Part shown: positions 38,818 through 46,943 of the stretch, one piece after another
Layout: every line of letters starts with the position of its first letter
How positions within the stretch are numbered: the stretch's first letter is position 1
From: a virus
DNA length: 53,331 bases
Direction: 5' to 3' (one strand)
Virus record (IMG/VR): IMGVR_UViG_3300022690_001247
Location: 1 to 53,331 of that record
The notes under the pieces: model-generated
Databases searched by the model: none
Told to the model about the DNA's origin: nothing
What the model saw: the letters and a program-made list of their open reading frames with translations, nothing else
Translations under genes and position numbers: made by a program

Positions 38818-39698
38818 TGGCTCTTCAATGGATAATTACTGCTCCTGAAATTTCAGGAAGAACACTCAATCAAAAACTTGCTGTCTTCAATGGTAAGGTG
38901 TACGGTGTGGGTTTTGATTCTAGATTACTAGAGTATGACGGAACAAGTAGTTGGTCTATAAAATCTCAGGATTTAAGCGGCTCCCCTGCTTTATTTAATT
39001 TAGCTGTCCATAATAGTAAATTATATACAGTGCAATCTGATTTTCCACCTACAACTGGATTTTTATGGGAGTGGGATGATGTATCTCTGTGGATACAAAA
39101 AACGACTAATCAGGTAGTAACAGGTGATGTATGGAGATCGTTAGTTTCATTCAATGGAAAGTTATATACCGGAGTAGATATTCTATATGAATCCACAGCC
39201 TTGGGGGAGTGGGTTAATGTTGCCCCTGCTGCTACGAGTCCAGATCCTAGATTTAAATCTATGATAGTTTTTAATAGTAAGTTATACATGGGTAGCAACA
39301 GAGGAGAGTTGTTTGAGTGGAATGGTTCGAATGCCTGGGTGATAAAAGCACCGACCTTGATTATACCTGATAGAATTGCCGTGTTGTTAGTTCTAGGTAG
39401 TGACCTATATTGTATTACAGATGACACCGGTAAACTCTTAAAATGGAATGGTTCAAACATTTGGGTTTTACAAAATCCCGCAGATACTGATATAATTGTC
39501 TTAGACGGAGTTGTACATAATAGTGAAATTCATTGTTCCGGTGGATCTTTTGGATCTGTTCATGAGTTATTTAAATTTGTAGGATCTGCATGGGTACAAG
39601 TACATGATGGTATAGATGAGGTAGAAAATATAGAATCCTTAGTGTCATTTAATAATCAAATATTCGGAGCCGGAGTAGGCACTGGGGGTGGAGGATGA
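38817..39698 (+). CDS. Kelch-like beta-propeller virion protein (293 aa)
   Basis: A 293-residue protein made of about six to seven repeats of the form L..FN.KLY.G......L.EWNGS..WV. Visible copies are LAVFNGKVYGV, LAVHNSKLYTV, LVSFNGKLYTG, MIVFNSKLYMG with ELFEWNGSNAWVIKAP, LLVLGSDLYCI with LLKWNGSNIWVLQNP, GVVHNSEIHCS, and LVSFNNQIFGA. This predicts a beta-propeller, often used for sugar or protein binding. It begins inside the previous stop (TAATG) and ends in a Gly-rich tail. A receptor-binding role is likely. Confidence 0.7.
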   Translation: MALQWIITAPEISGRTLNQKLAVFNGKVYGVGFDSRLLEYDGTSSWSIKSQDLSGSPALFNLAVHNSKLYTVQSDFPPTTGFLWEWDDVSLWIQKTTNQVVTGDVWRSLVSFNGKLYTGVDILYESTALGEWVNVAPAATSPDPRFKSMIVFNSKLYMGSNRGELFEWNGSNAWVIKAPTLIIPDRIAVLLVLGSDLYCITDDTGKLLKWNGSNIWVLQNPADTDIIVLDGVVHNSEIHCSGGSFGSVHELFKFVGSAWVQVHDGIDEVENIESLVSFNNQIFGAGVGTGGGG

Positions 39699-40444
39699 GT
39701 GGTGCTTTATTAGTAAGCGGTGAACCAATTCCACCAGATCCAAGTCAAACTTGTTACACACCTCTTCAAATAGCAACGTTTGGTTTTCTTCAGGAAGCTG
39801 ACTTTACTAATCTTACACTAGCTACATTTGGATGGTTGTGTGGAGTAGATGCACCAAACAATATTAAATTAGATTACTGTGATGCTGCTGTTGACAGACT
39901 GGCAGAGCAGTATAAAAATAGTCCTAATATTAAAACTGTACTGTGTGCTTTTGTCAACAGGATACAGGAGTTAGAGTTTGTATTTCAGGATTTACAAACA
40001 CTTAGATCTATATCAACAGCCACTAATAATGATCTTGATGTAATCGGTGAAATAGTCGGACTGGATAGAATGGGTTTAACTGATGAGCCGTATAGAACAG
40101 CACTCAGACTTCAAATAGTTATTAACACATCTAATGGAGAACCGGAATCAGTTATAGCGTATACATTAGCATTAACTTTAAGCACTACAATTATTTTAAA
40201 AGAAATTCAACCTGCAAGAATAGTATTGACTTCAAATGGTCCTGTAGCTAGTACAGCAATTGTAAGACAAATTGAAACATCTGTAGGTGCTGGGATTGCA
40301 GTAGAGTTAAATTCTACATTTGGGAATACACCAGTATTTACTTTTCTTCCAGATGCTGGAACACCTGCAATTCCGGATTCAGCAGGGTATTCTGAACCTA
40401 CAGTACCTAATAGTGGCGGACATTATACTGAAAAATTTACTTAA
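39695..40444 (+). CDS. Baseplate protein (DUF2612, tail protein I-like)
   Basis: A 249-residue protein. VNRIQELEFVFQDLQTLRSI, ATNNDLDVIGEIVGLDRMGL and DEPYRTALRLQIVINTSNGE match DUF2612 (LD..G.IVG..R.G..D..YR.....I..N.S.G). It corresponds to gpI-like proteins that attach fibres to baseplate J. Its C terminus is Pro/Gly-rich (GYSEPTVPNSGGHYTEKFT). Normally it directly follows baseplate J. Confidence 0.82.
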   Translation: MSGALLVSGEPIPPDPSQTCYTPLQIATFGFLQEADFTNLTLATFGWLCGVDAPNNIKLDYCDAAVDRLAEQYKNSPNIKTVLCAFVNRIQELEFVFQDLQTLRSISTATNNDLDVIGEIVGLDRMGLTDEPYRTALRLQIVINTSNGEPESVIAYTLALTLSTTIILKEIQPARIVLTSNGPVASTAIVRQIETSVGAGIAVELNSTFGNTPVFTFLPDAGTPAIPDSAGYSEPTVPNSGGHYTEKFT

Positions 40445-40455
40445 GGAGAATTTAA

Positions 40456-42033
40456 ATGGCAACCGAACCTAGTGACTTACCTCTATGGTCAACAGACGAA
40501 GACCCAGTATCAAATGCAGCTCCATCTGCTGGTAAAATAGCTGCGGGTTTTGATAACCAAGAACAGCCACCTAGACAAGATCATAATTTTCTATTTAACT
40601 TAATAGGTAAGTGGACAGATTTTCATAAACAGCAGGAAAATTTATCTACCACCAACATTAATGATGTAATTACAGCGGGTGGATTTGATCCAGTAACAGA
40701 TCCTGATAAGTTACTTGATGCACTTAATATCATAATAGACAAAGAAGGTGTGTGGGTGGATGCAACTAAGCATGGTCTAGTGACAGGAAGTCCTCCGGCT
40801 GGGACAAATAAAGATGCTTTAAATGCAGCTTTCGCTGTATCTCCATTTGTATTTATGCCACCAGGAACTTATGAGTTAGACACTGTTAGTGGGGACGTTA
40901 CTCCACCTGACGGGGCTATTTTGGCAGGTGCTGGGGTTTCAACTGTAATAAAATTTACTAGTTCTGGCACAAAATTTACACTCGATGACATTGATACGAC
41001 ATTCAGAAACTTTAAAATTGACAGTAACGCTTTATCAACAAAAGCTTTTGATCCTGCTCATACTGTAGAGGCTGTGACTAATATTCTTGGTATACAATTT
41101 ACTAACTGGGGTACTGGTGCTGCTGGTGCTTCCAGAGGAATTACTACGTCTGGAGGTACTGACAAAATAGGTTTAGTCAATATTATAGGGTGTGCCTTCT
41201 CTGGTTTCTCTGGAACTTCTGTATCTATATCAGCAGGAAATGTAGGTGATACAACATCTTCTAGAGTTAACTGCGAGAATTGCTTATTTATGGACACCCC
41301 CCCTGAATTTATCGGTATTACTAAAGCACTAAGACGGTTTCATAATAATGAAATATTTAACGGTGACTTAGCTGTAGAACAGGGTTTTAACTTAATATTT
41401 ACTGACAATGAAATGGATCTTGATGGGTGGTTTTTCACTGCATCTGAAGGACCTAAGTTTATAAATAACCATCTTCCAGGGACACTGGCAAATGCTTTTA
41501 CGTTTACTACAGCGTTCGTTAACTGGAGAGATAATAAAGATATCGATGGGTTAATACAGACCCATGCAGAAAATATTAATGGTGGATCTTTTGATGCACG
41601 GGCGGCATTGCAAGCAGTCCCTGTCGCGGGACCTCCGGGCACATATCAAGTTATAACTTGGACACTTAATCAGGTTAGTAGGATCTCAAATGATCTTCTT
41701 TATACTAAGGATACTCTGTATACTGGCTCAAACGAGTTTCAAGTCTTTGGATTAGGTGATGGTCATGTCACTATTCGTGTTGAATTTACTACTACCGGAC
41801 TTACTCCAACAAGTGAAAGAGCAGCTATTTTTATAAACGGGACACTTTTTCACAGACTTTCACAGTCTTTAGGTTCGTCTAATGAGCAATATTACAGTTT
41901 TAATGGACAAATTGAAGCTAATGTTGGTGACTTAATAGACATTCGGATCTTAAATAACAGTGCTGCGGCTTTTAATGTTTTGTCTCTTGGCATAGACAAT
42001 CTAGTCAGTTTTGTGCAAGTCGAGGGTCTATAG
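40456..42033 (+). CDS. Tailspike with beta-helix domain (525 aa)
   Basis: A 525-residue protein. The N-terminal 60 residues carry a virion-anchor motif (AAGFDNQEQPPRQDHNFLFN) common to phage fibres. Residues 125-360 form a pectate-lyase-like beta-helix (GTYELDTVSGDVTPPDGAIL AGAGVSTVIKF, INIIGCAFSGFSG and similar turns). The C-terminal 120 residues look like a jelly-roll domain (AAIFINGTLFHRLSQSLGSS). It probably binds and perhaps cleaves a host polysaccharide. AAGGAG precedes the ATG. Confidence 0.8.
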   Translation: MATEPSDLPLWSTDEDPVSNAAPSAGKIAAGFDNQEQPPRQDHNFLFNLIGKWTDFHKQQENLSTTNINDVITAGGFDPVTDPDKLLDALNIIIDKEGVWVDATKHGLVTGSPPAGTNKDALNAAFAVSPFVFMPPGTYELDTVSGDVTPPDGAILAGAGVSTVIKFTSSGTKFTLDDIDTTFRNFKIDSNALSTKAFDPAHTVEAVTNILGIQFTNWGTGAAGASRGITTSGGTDKIGLVNIIGCAFSGFSGTSVSISAGNVGDTTSSRVNCENCLFMDTPPEFIGITKALRRFHNNEIFNGDLAVEQGFNLIFTDNEMDLDGWFFTASEGPKFINNHLPGTLANAFTFTTAFVNWRDNKDIDGLIQTHAENINGGSFDARAALQAVPVAGPPGTYQVITWTLNQVSRISNDLLYTKDTLYTGSNEFQVFGLGDGHVTIRVEFTTTGLTPTSERAAIFINGTLFHRLSQSLGSSNEQYYSFNGQIEANVGDLIDIRILNNSAAAFNVLSLGIDNLVSFVQVEGL

Positions 42034-42271
42034 AACCATACTCTTTGGTTCCAGTATTAGTGAAATTTTAGGTTATATAGAAGCTTAAGCACTATAAAGT
42101 CTAGAATCTCAATTATCTCCAAAAACATTGTTGTCAAGTTTTGTATTACCTGTACCCTTTCGTACCTAGTTTATAGGTATATATTTTGACTAATACGCCT
42201 CCATAACTCGTTTATTTACAATGAGTTACGTGGTAGTTAATACATTTCTTGAAAAAAAGATATAAAAACGG
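42034..42271. other. Non-coding junction between virion and replication genes
   Basis: No gene is seen in these 238 bases. Three small inverted repeats are present: GAACCA/TGGTTC (42033-42051, 7-base loop, just after the tailspike stop), TACCT/AGGTA (42163-42179) and TAACTC/GAGTTA (42204-42228, 13-base loop). The first may be a weak terminator, though no T-run follows. The segment precedes the replication promoter. Confidence 0.5.
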
Positions 42272-42301
42272 TTGACAAAAACAATAATCTTGGTACATTA
42301 T
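42272..42301 (+). promoter_or_regulatory. Promoter of the replication operon
   Basis: A perfect -35 TTGACA (42272-42277) is followed after 16-18 bases by TACATT (42294-42299) or CATTAT (42296-42301) as the -10 box. The start site would fall near 42306, directly at the GTG of the helicase gene, so the transcript may be leaderless. Confidence 0.6.
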
Positions 42302-42306
42302 TTAGA

Positions 42307-43638
42307 GTGAAAAAGGCTAGAGTTTATCAACGAGAATTTTTGGATTTTACAAAGAATGTGGACAATCCTGGTATCGGGATGGAAACCAGAATGGGAAAAG
42401 TACTTTCCGCAGTCTGGACAGTGACCCGCTGGGAGAGTTATCCTGTTCTCGTCATAGCTCCCTTTTCAGCCATGGATGGATGGGAAGAGGACCTGACAGA
42501 TGAGGGAAAATCTTTTGTCTTATTGGTCGGGAACAGAGCCCGCAGGTCGATGCTTCTAAAAACTCAAAACCCTCAATATTTTATTGCAAATAAAGAGATT
42601 TACCGGGTGTGTCCAGATATTAGGGAGCACCCCTGGAAAACTGTAATTTTTGATGAGTCGGACAGTCTGGCCAACAATACTTCTACCACCAAATTTTACC
42701 TAACTAATTTTAGAAATGTAGATCACCGAATGGTGTTATCCGGGACACCCGATTACAGAAACGGGATGGATTATATCAATCAACTCTATTTTTTAAGCAA
42801 AGATTTACTTCCAGGGAAGAATTATTGGGAATTCAGGGCTAAAAAATGTGAGCTTAAAGACCAGTACACCTGGGGAATTAAGGCAAAGTATAAGCATGAG
42901 TTTCAAGGAGTTATCGCTAAGAATTTTTTTATCGCCAAACGTAAGGACTATAATTTAGGTCGTGAAATGGTTTATAAAAAGCACATGCTTCAATTACCAC
43001 CAACAATTCAAACGGCTTACACAAAGTTAGAACAGGAATATGTTTTAGAGTTTGAAAATATTGAAACCCAGTCCAGTACTTTTGCGATAGATGTTTACAC
43101 GACAATGAGCCAGTTGTTAGGCGGGTTTATTGGAGAGAAATTAGTCTGGGACGGCAAACTTAAAGCCCTAAAAAATTTATTGCTTAAAGACTTTAGGAAT
43201 GATCCGGTGGTTATTTACTGTTCACATATAGTGGAAATTGAAGCAGTTTATGAGTATTTAAAAAATAGTTTTACAACATTTATACATCATGGTGGTCTGC
43301 CTCAAAAACTTAGACGAGTGATTAGAAGAGCATTTCAAGAAGGCCCTTACCAACTTTTAATAGCTCAGCCGGAATCTATACAGTATGGGGTTAAGTTACA
43401 CAAGGCAAGAACTATTATAAATTTTACTCCAGCGAGGGGAAAGAAAATTAGAGATCAATGTTGTGATAGGATTCAAACTCTGGATGATAAAGATATCTGT
43501 TTAGTAATCGATTTTTTAGTTAAGAATACAATTGAAGAATACCAGCACACTGCAATGAAAATTCACGATATACAAAGGAATATTTTTGAAGCCGTTATTA
43601 AGAAAATCAAACAACAAAACCAACTTTCTTACAGTTGA
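42307..43638 (+). CDS. SNF2-like DNA helicase/translocase
   Basis: A 443-residue superfamily 2 protein with a GTG start. Motif I region is GMETRMGKVLSA (residues 24-35), motif II DESD (116-119), motif III SGTP (145-148). The C-terminal RecA domain shows VIYCSHIVEIEAVYEYLKN, LIAQPESIQYGVKLHKARTI INF and RDQCCDRIQTL. It probably remodels forks or recombination intermediates. The oddity is that Walker A ends GKV rather than GKT/GKS. No close ribosome-binding site precedes the GTG; the next Met is residue 25, inside motif I, so a later start would destroy the domain. Confidence 0.82.
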   Translation: MKKARVYQREFLDFTKNVDNPGIGMETRMGKVLSAVWTVTRWESYPVLVIAPFSAMDGWEEDLTDEGKSFVLLVGNRARRSMLLKTQNPQYFIANKEIYRVCPDIREHPWKTVIFDESDSLANNTSTTKFYLTNFRNVDHRMVLSGTPDYRNGMDYINQLYFLSKDLLPGKNYWEFRAKKCELKDQYTWGIKAKYKHEFQGVIAKNFFIAKRKDYNLGREMVYKKHMLQLPPTIQTAYTKLEQEYVLEFENIETQSSTFAIDVYTTMSQLLGGFIGEKLVWDGKLKALKNLLLKDFRNDPVVIYCSHIVEIEAVYEYLKNSFTTFIHHGGLPQKLRRVIRRAFQEGPYQLLIAQPESIQYGVKLHKARTIINFTPARGKKIRDQCCDRIQTLDDKDICLVIDFLVKNTIEEYQHTAMKIHDIQRNIFEAVIKKIKQQNQLSYS

Positions 43639-44092
43639 TCCCGGCTGGAATACCGGGTTAGCCTACTGGCAAGGTGATAATGAACTGCCTTGGGTAGATA
43701 TAATAACAGAGCCAGGGAAAAATAAAAAACTTAAACTCGAAGAAGATAGAATAGAGTGGATGTTTTTAAAATTTGAAGCAAAAATAAAAGCCTTACCTCC
43801 TGTGTATAATAAATGTTTTATAGAGGGTTCAGAACTGTGGACTAGTTCTCCTGTATCTATGGCGGCGGCTGCACGAGGTGATACTTTTGGACTAGCTTAT
43901 ATTATTGGTGGATATATGTTTACATGTATGAAATATAGATTAGGTGTAGAAATAATAAATCCTAAAAAATGGAAGGCTCAATTAAACAAATTAAAATTAA
44001 CATATAGGTTGAATACACTATTAGGTATGGAGTATAAGGAACATATCCGTGAGGCTGTAGGTCTAGGTCTCTGGGTGAAAGGGGTATTATGA
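43586..44092 (+). CDS. RuvC-like Holliday junction resolvase
   Basis: A 168-residue RNase H-fold protein: FLTVDPGWNTGLAYW with the first catalytic Asp (residue 18), CFIEGSELWTSS with a Glu, AAARGDTFGLAYIIGGYMFT, INPKKWKAQLNK and HIREAVGLGLWVKG as the last motif. The last motif has Glu where RuvC usually has Asp. It would cut branched DNA during recombination or packaging. It has a TTG start behind AAGGAA and overlaps the helicase gene by 53 bases. Confidence 0.78.
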   Translation: MKPLLRKSNNKTNFLTVDPGWNTGLAYWQGDNELPWVDIITEPGKNKKLKLEEDRIEWMFLKFEAKIKALPPVYNKCFIEGSELWTSSPVSMAAAARGDTFGLAYIIGGYMFTCMKYRLGVEIINPKKWKAQLNKLKLTYRLNTLLGMEYKEHIREAVGLGLWVKGVL

Positions 44093-44259
44093 TTTTATTT
44101 ATATTATTTTGTCAATTAATAATTATCATTTTGGTAGTTATAAGCATATGGTTAAACTCTCAAGGTCATCACATTTTAAGAGATGACGGGGAATCAATTA
44201 TAGAAATTGTTAGTGAAATGAATAAGTTTGCCGAAAAAGTTTATAAAAGGGAATTATAA
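44089..44259 (+). CDS. Single-pass membrane protein (56 aa)
   Basis: A 56-residue protein with an N-terminal membrane helix, about residues 2-22 (ILFILFCQLIIIILVVISIW). A 34-residue charged C-terminal part follows (HILRDDGESIIEIVSEMNKF). The start overlaps the resolvase stop as ATGA. N-in/C-out spanin-like topology is possible, but nothing else supports that. Confidence 0.55.
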   Translation: MILFILFCQLIIIILVVISIWLNSQGHHILRDDGESIIEIVSEMNKFAEKVYKREL

Positions 44260-44260
44260 T

Positions 44261-44428
44261 ATGAAAAATATACATGTATATGAAAATCCAAAATGTCTCT
44301 GTATACAAACAGAAACAAAAAGATTCTATATAAATATTGAAAAGGATTCTATATTTATTAAAATACATGCTGAATTGGATTTTATATCAGCACGGGAAGT
44401 CGACATGAACGCCTTGAGGATTTCATAG
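44261..44428 (+). CDS. Small hypothetical protein (55 aa)
   Basis: A 55-residue beta-rich protein (MKNIHVYENPKCLCIQTETK). The ATG at 44261 follows AGGGAATTATAAT. It looks distantly similar in layout to the next two small genes (short strands, then an acidic end). Function unknown. Confidence 0.5.
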   Translation: MKNIHVYENPKCLCIQTETKRFYINIEKDSIFIKIHAELDFISAREVDMNALRIS

Positions 44429-44647
44429 ATGTATAGTTTAGATAACTCACTTCTCAAAAAAGGTATAAAATGGAAAGTATGTCTTTCAGAAGATAAGACA
44501 CGAGTCTATATAGACCTCTCTGGAAAAACCTTTTTAATACAACAACAAAATAATAATATCAAAATAACAAGAGCGGTGAATTCAAGAAACGTTGAAAATT
44601 ATTTAAGAATTAAAATCGAAGAGAAAGATGTAGTGGAGGTTCAGTGA
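44429..44647 (+). CDS. Small hypothetical protein (72 aa)
   Basis: A 72-residue beta-rich protein (MYSLDNSLLKKGIKWKVCLS). GAGGATTTCATAG precedes the ATG. No motif recognised. Confidence 0.5.
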   Translation: MYSLDNSLLKKGIKWKVCLSEDKTRVYIDLSGKTFLIQQQNNNIKITRAVNSRNVENYLRIKIEEKDVVEVQ

Positions 44648-44889
44648 TGAGTAGTGACAAGATTATTTATAAATTAGATGGTAAAACTGTTAAAATTGAT
44701 CATGAAAGATGGGACGGAAGAGGTGATCATTTGGTTAGAATTGAAGGTAGCAGCAAAGTATATAAGTCAGGATCGAGTGGTCGTGTAACTTTGACTCTTA
44801 AAGGCAATTATCAGGTTGATAATCTCGTAGTAGTGCCTAATAAGTTTTGGGAATTAAAAATAGTTCAATATAAAGATGAGGTGCAGTGA
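44647..44889 (+). CDS. Small hypothetical protein (80 aa)
   Basis: An 80-residue beta-rich basic protein (MSSDKIIYKLDGKTVKIDHE). GGAGG lies about 9 bases before the ATG, which overlaps the upstream TGA. An in-frame GTG one codon upstream (44644) is an alternative. Function unknown. Confidence 0.55.
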   Translation: MSSDKIIYKLDGKTVKIDHERWDGRGDHLVRIEGSSKVYKSGSSGRVTLTLKGNYQVDNLVVVPNKFWELKIVQYKDEVQ

Positions 44890-45131
44890 TGAATGTGGGT
44901 GAACTAATAGACCATTTAAAAACTCTTCCAAAAGAGTCACAAATGCACGGAATTAAGGTAAGTGATATATTTGATAATTGTTTGATTAAAGTACCTGAGG
45001 TTAAAAAATTTAATGTACAAAAATCTCTAGAATTTTTATTAAAAAACGAGCATGTTAACAAGACTATGCATGATAATGAAATTGGTGATTTTGAATTTTT
45101 TATAAATTTATTGGATCTATATGAAAACTGA
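44889..45131 (+). CDS. Small phage protein (80 aa)
   Basis: An 80-residue acidic protein. MNVGELIDHLKTLPKESQMH matches the start of a common small phage family (M.V.ELI..L...P). GAGG precedes the ATG; overlaps the next gene by 11 bases. Function unknown. Confidence 0.6.
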   Translation: MNVGELIDHLKTLPKESQMHGIKVSDIFDNCLIKVPEVKKFNVQKSLEFLLKNEHVNKTMHDNEIGDFEFFINLLDLYEN

Positions 45132-46134
45132 AATAACACCACATACAATGGGTTGGCCCGAAGACTTCTCACTGGGAAAAGTAGGTATGTCTCAATCTCT
45201 CTGGAAGATATGGGAAGGGTGTAACCGTCATTTTCTGTTTGTAATCAATGGATATGAAGGACACCAGAAAAAAGAAAAATATTTATTCGGTAAGATTGCG
45301 CACGATGTGTTAGACCAAGCGTATCATCAAACTAAAGTTCCTGATAATAAAATGGTTGAAGATTTTATTGAAAATTATACATCTTCAAACCCTGAAGTAT
45401 ATTTAACAGTTGATAAACAACTAATTGAGTATGAGTTGGCTAAAGCCCAAGCTACTATGACAGTTTATTTTGAATTTTATAAAGACGATTTTGAAAATAA
45501 ACTGTTTAGAGATATTGAAAGGCCGTTCGATATAGTGTGGAATGGTTTAAGAATGAGGGGTAAAAAAGATGGGGCTTATTTTTCCAGTGGTCGTAAATGG
45601 AATTTAGAAACTAAAAATATGGGGCGCGTTAACGAGATTTTAATACAAGAATACTTACCTATGGATTTTCAAAACCAGTATTACATCATGGCAGATCATG
45701 AGAAACCTGTAGGTACATTATATAATGTTATCAGAAATACATCTTCAAAACCGTTAAAGGATGAAACACTTCATCAATGGATGGCTAAATTAGAAACTAA
45801 GATTCTTAAAGACCCTGAATATTATTTTAAAAGATTTGAACAACCTTATACTAAAAATGATATGGATATATTTGAACAAAATTTAAATATTAAAGTAAAT
45901 GATTTGAATTCTAAAATTGGAAAATTTGTATTTCCAAATACATCAAATTGTACAAAAGAATATAGATGTGACTTTCTAAATAGTTGCAGAAGTAACAATA
46001 TGAATGGGTTAAAGAAAAACCCCGGTAAATGTAATGACTATTTATTCCAGGAAACTAAGGAGCGAACAGATGCCAGTAGCAGCACGAAGATCAAAGCAAC
46101 CCGTCCTAAAATCAAAGCGGTTAGAAGAAAGTAA
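45121..46134 (+). CDS. PD-(D/E)XK nuclease, Cas4/RecB-like
   Basis: A 337-residue nuclease. SQSLWKIWEGCNRHFLFVIN at the start carries the first Cys, FGKIAHDVLDQAY follows, and the catalytic core is MRGKKDGAYFSSGRKWNLET K (Asp ... ExK), then YLPMDFQNQYYIMADHE. The C terminus holds four Cys (NCTKEYRC, NSC, GKC). This N-terminal Cys plus C-terminal Cys cluster resembles the iron-sulphur cluster of Cas4/AddB nucleases. It forms a recombination module with the next two genes. Confidence 0.82.
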   Translation: MKTEITPHTMGWPEDFSLGKVGMSQSLWKIWEGCNRHFLFVINGYEGHQKKEKYLFGKIAHDVLDQAYHQTKVPDNKMVEDFIENYTSSNPEVYLTVDKQLIEYELAKAQATMTVYFEFYKDDFENKLFRDIERPFDIVWNGLRMRGKKDGAYFSSGRKWNLETKNMGRVNEILIQEYLPMDFQNQYYIMADHEKPVGTLYNVIRNTSSKPLKDETLHQWMAKLETKILKDPEYYFKRFEQPYTKNDMDIFEQNLNIKVNDLNSKIGKFVFPNTSNCTKEYRCDFLNSCRSNNMNGLKKNPGKCNDYLFQETKERTDASSSTKIKATRPKIKAVRRK

Positions 46135-46915
46135 AGATTACTCTCTTCCTACAGAGAGATCTGAGCCTTCTGGTAATCTTTTTGATTCTATCATAATGAT
46201 TTATGGAAAGAAAAAAATTGGCAAGACTACATTGACAGATTGTTTTTCAAAAAATATGTTTCACCTCATGGTGGAACCTATGGCGAGACATCTGAGAGTA
46301 TTTCAAGAGCCTGTGGAGTCGTATAGGGATTTAATGGGGTACTATAATACATTAAAAAGTAATGGTCACACTTTTGATGCCTGGTCACTGGAAACGTTAC
46401 ATTTATTTTATGACAAATCTATGGACTATACCTGTGGTGACATGGGAATAAACCATCCTGGTGGACAAAATGATCGTGGGTTGGCGTGGAGTAGAGTACA
46501 AAAAGATTTTCAAGATATATTAATAAAATTATTACAGCTACCTTTAGGTGGGTTTTTTAACTGTCACGAGACTATCGACGAGATTGATACAAGAAATGGT
46601 TCGTCATATAAAATTATACGCCCTGAAGGCGGGGCTCAGGTTTGGAGATTTATAAATGCTAATATAGAAAATATTTGGTATTACCATTTAAGAGGTGATA
46701 AAAGATATCTGCAAGTACGTGGTGATGATCACGCCTATGCCTGTGTATCATGGACTGATAAATTTATTACTCCCAGTGGAGAATTGATAAGTGCGATCCC
46801 TCTAGGGAATAATCCACAACAAGGTTTTGAAAATATACTGAAAGCTTTTAATAATGAGCAAAAGGAGGCTTATAGGGAAATAAAAGTTAGTAACGCTAAA
46901 AGAATAAAAAAATAA
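46070..46915 (+). CDS. Sak4-like AAA ATPase (recombination)
   Basis: A 281-residue RecA-fold ATPase. Walker A is GKKKIGKTT (residues 46-54), then HLMVEPMARHL, TFDAWSLETLHLFYDKSMDY (Walker B region) and GGFFNCHETIDEI. The layout matches phage Sak4/AAA_24 single-strand annealing or recombinase-like ATPases, often next to an SSB as here. AGGAG is 7 bases before the ATG at 46070, preferred over a non-ATG start at 46034. It overlaps the nuclease gene by 65 bases. Confidence 0.8.
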   Translation: MPVAARRSKQPVLKSKRLEESKDYSLPTERSEPSGNLFDSIIMIYGKKKIGKTTLTDCFSKNMFHLMVEPMARHLRVFQEPVESYRDLMGYYNTLKSNGHTFDAWSLETLHLFYDKSMDYTCGDMGINHPGGQNDRGLAWSRVQKDFQDILIKLLQLPLGGFFNCHETIDEIDTRNGSSYKIIRPEGGAQVWRFINANIENIWYYHLRGDKRYLQVRGDDHAYACVSWTDKFITPSGELISAIPLGNNPQQGFENILKAFNNEQKEAYREIKVSNAKRIKK

Positions 46916-46943
46916 ATAACATTAAAAAAATGAGGTAAACAGA

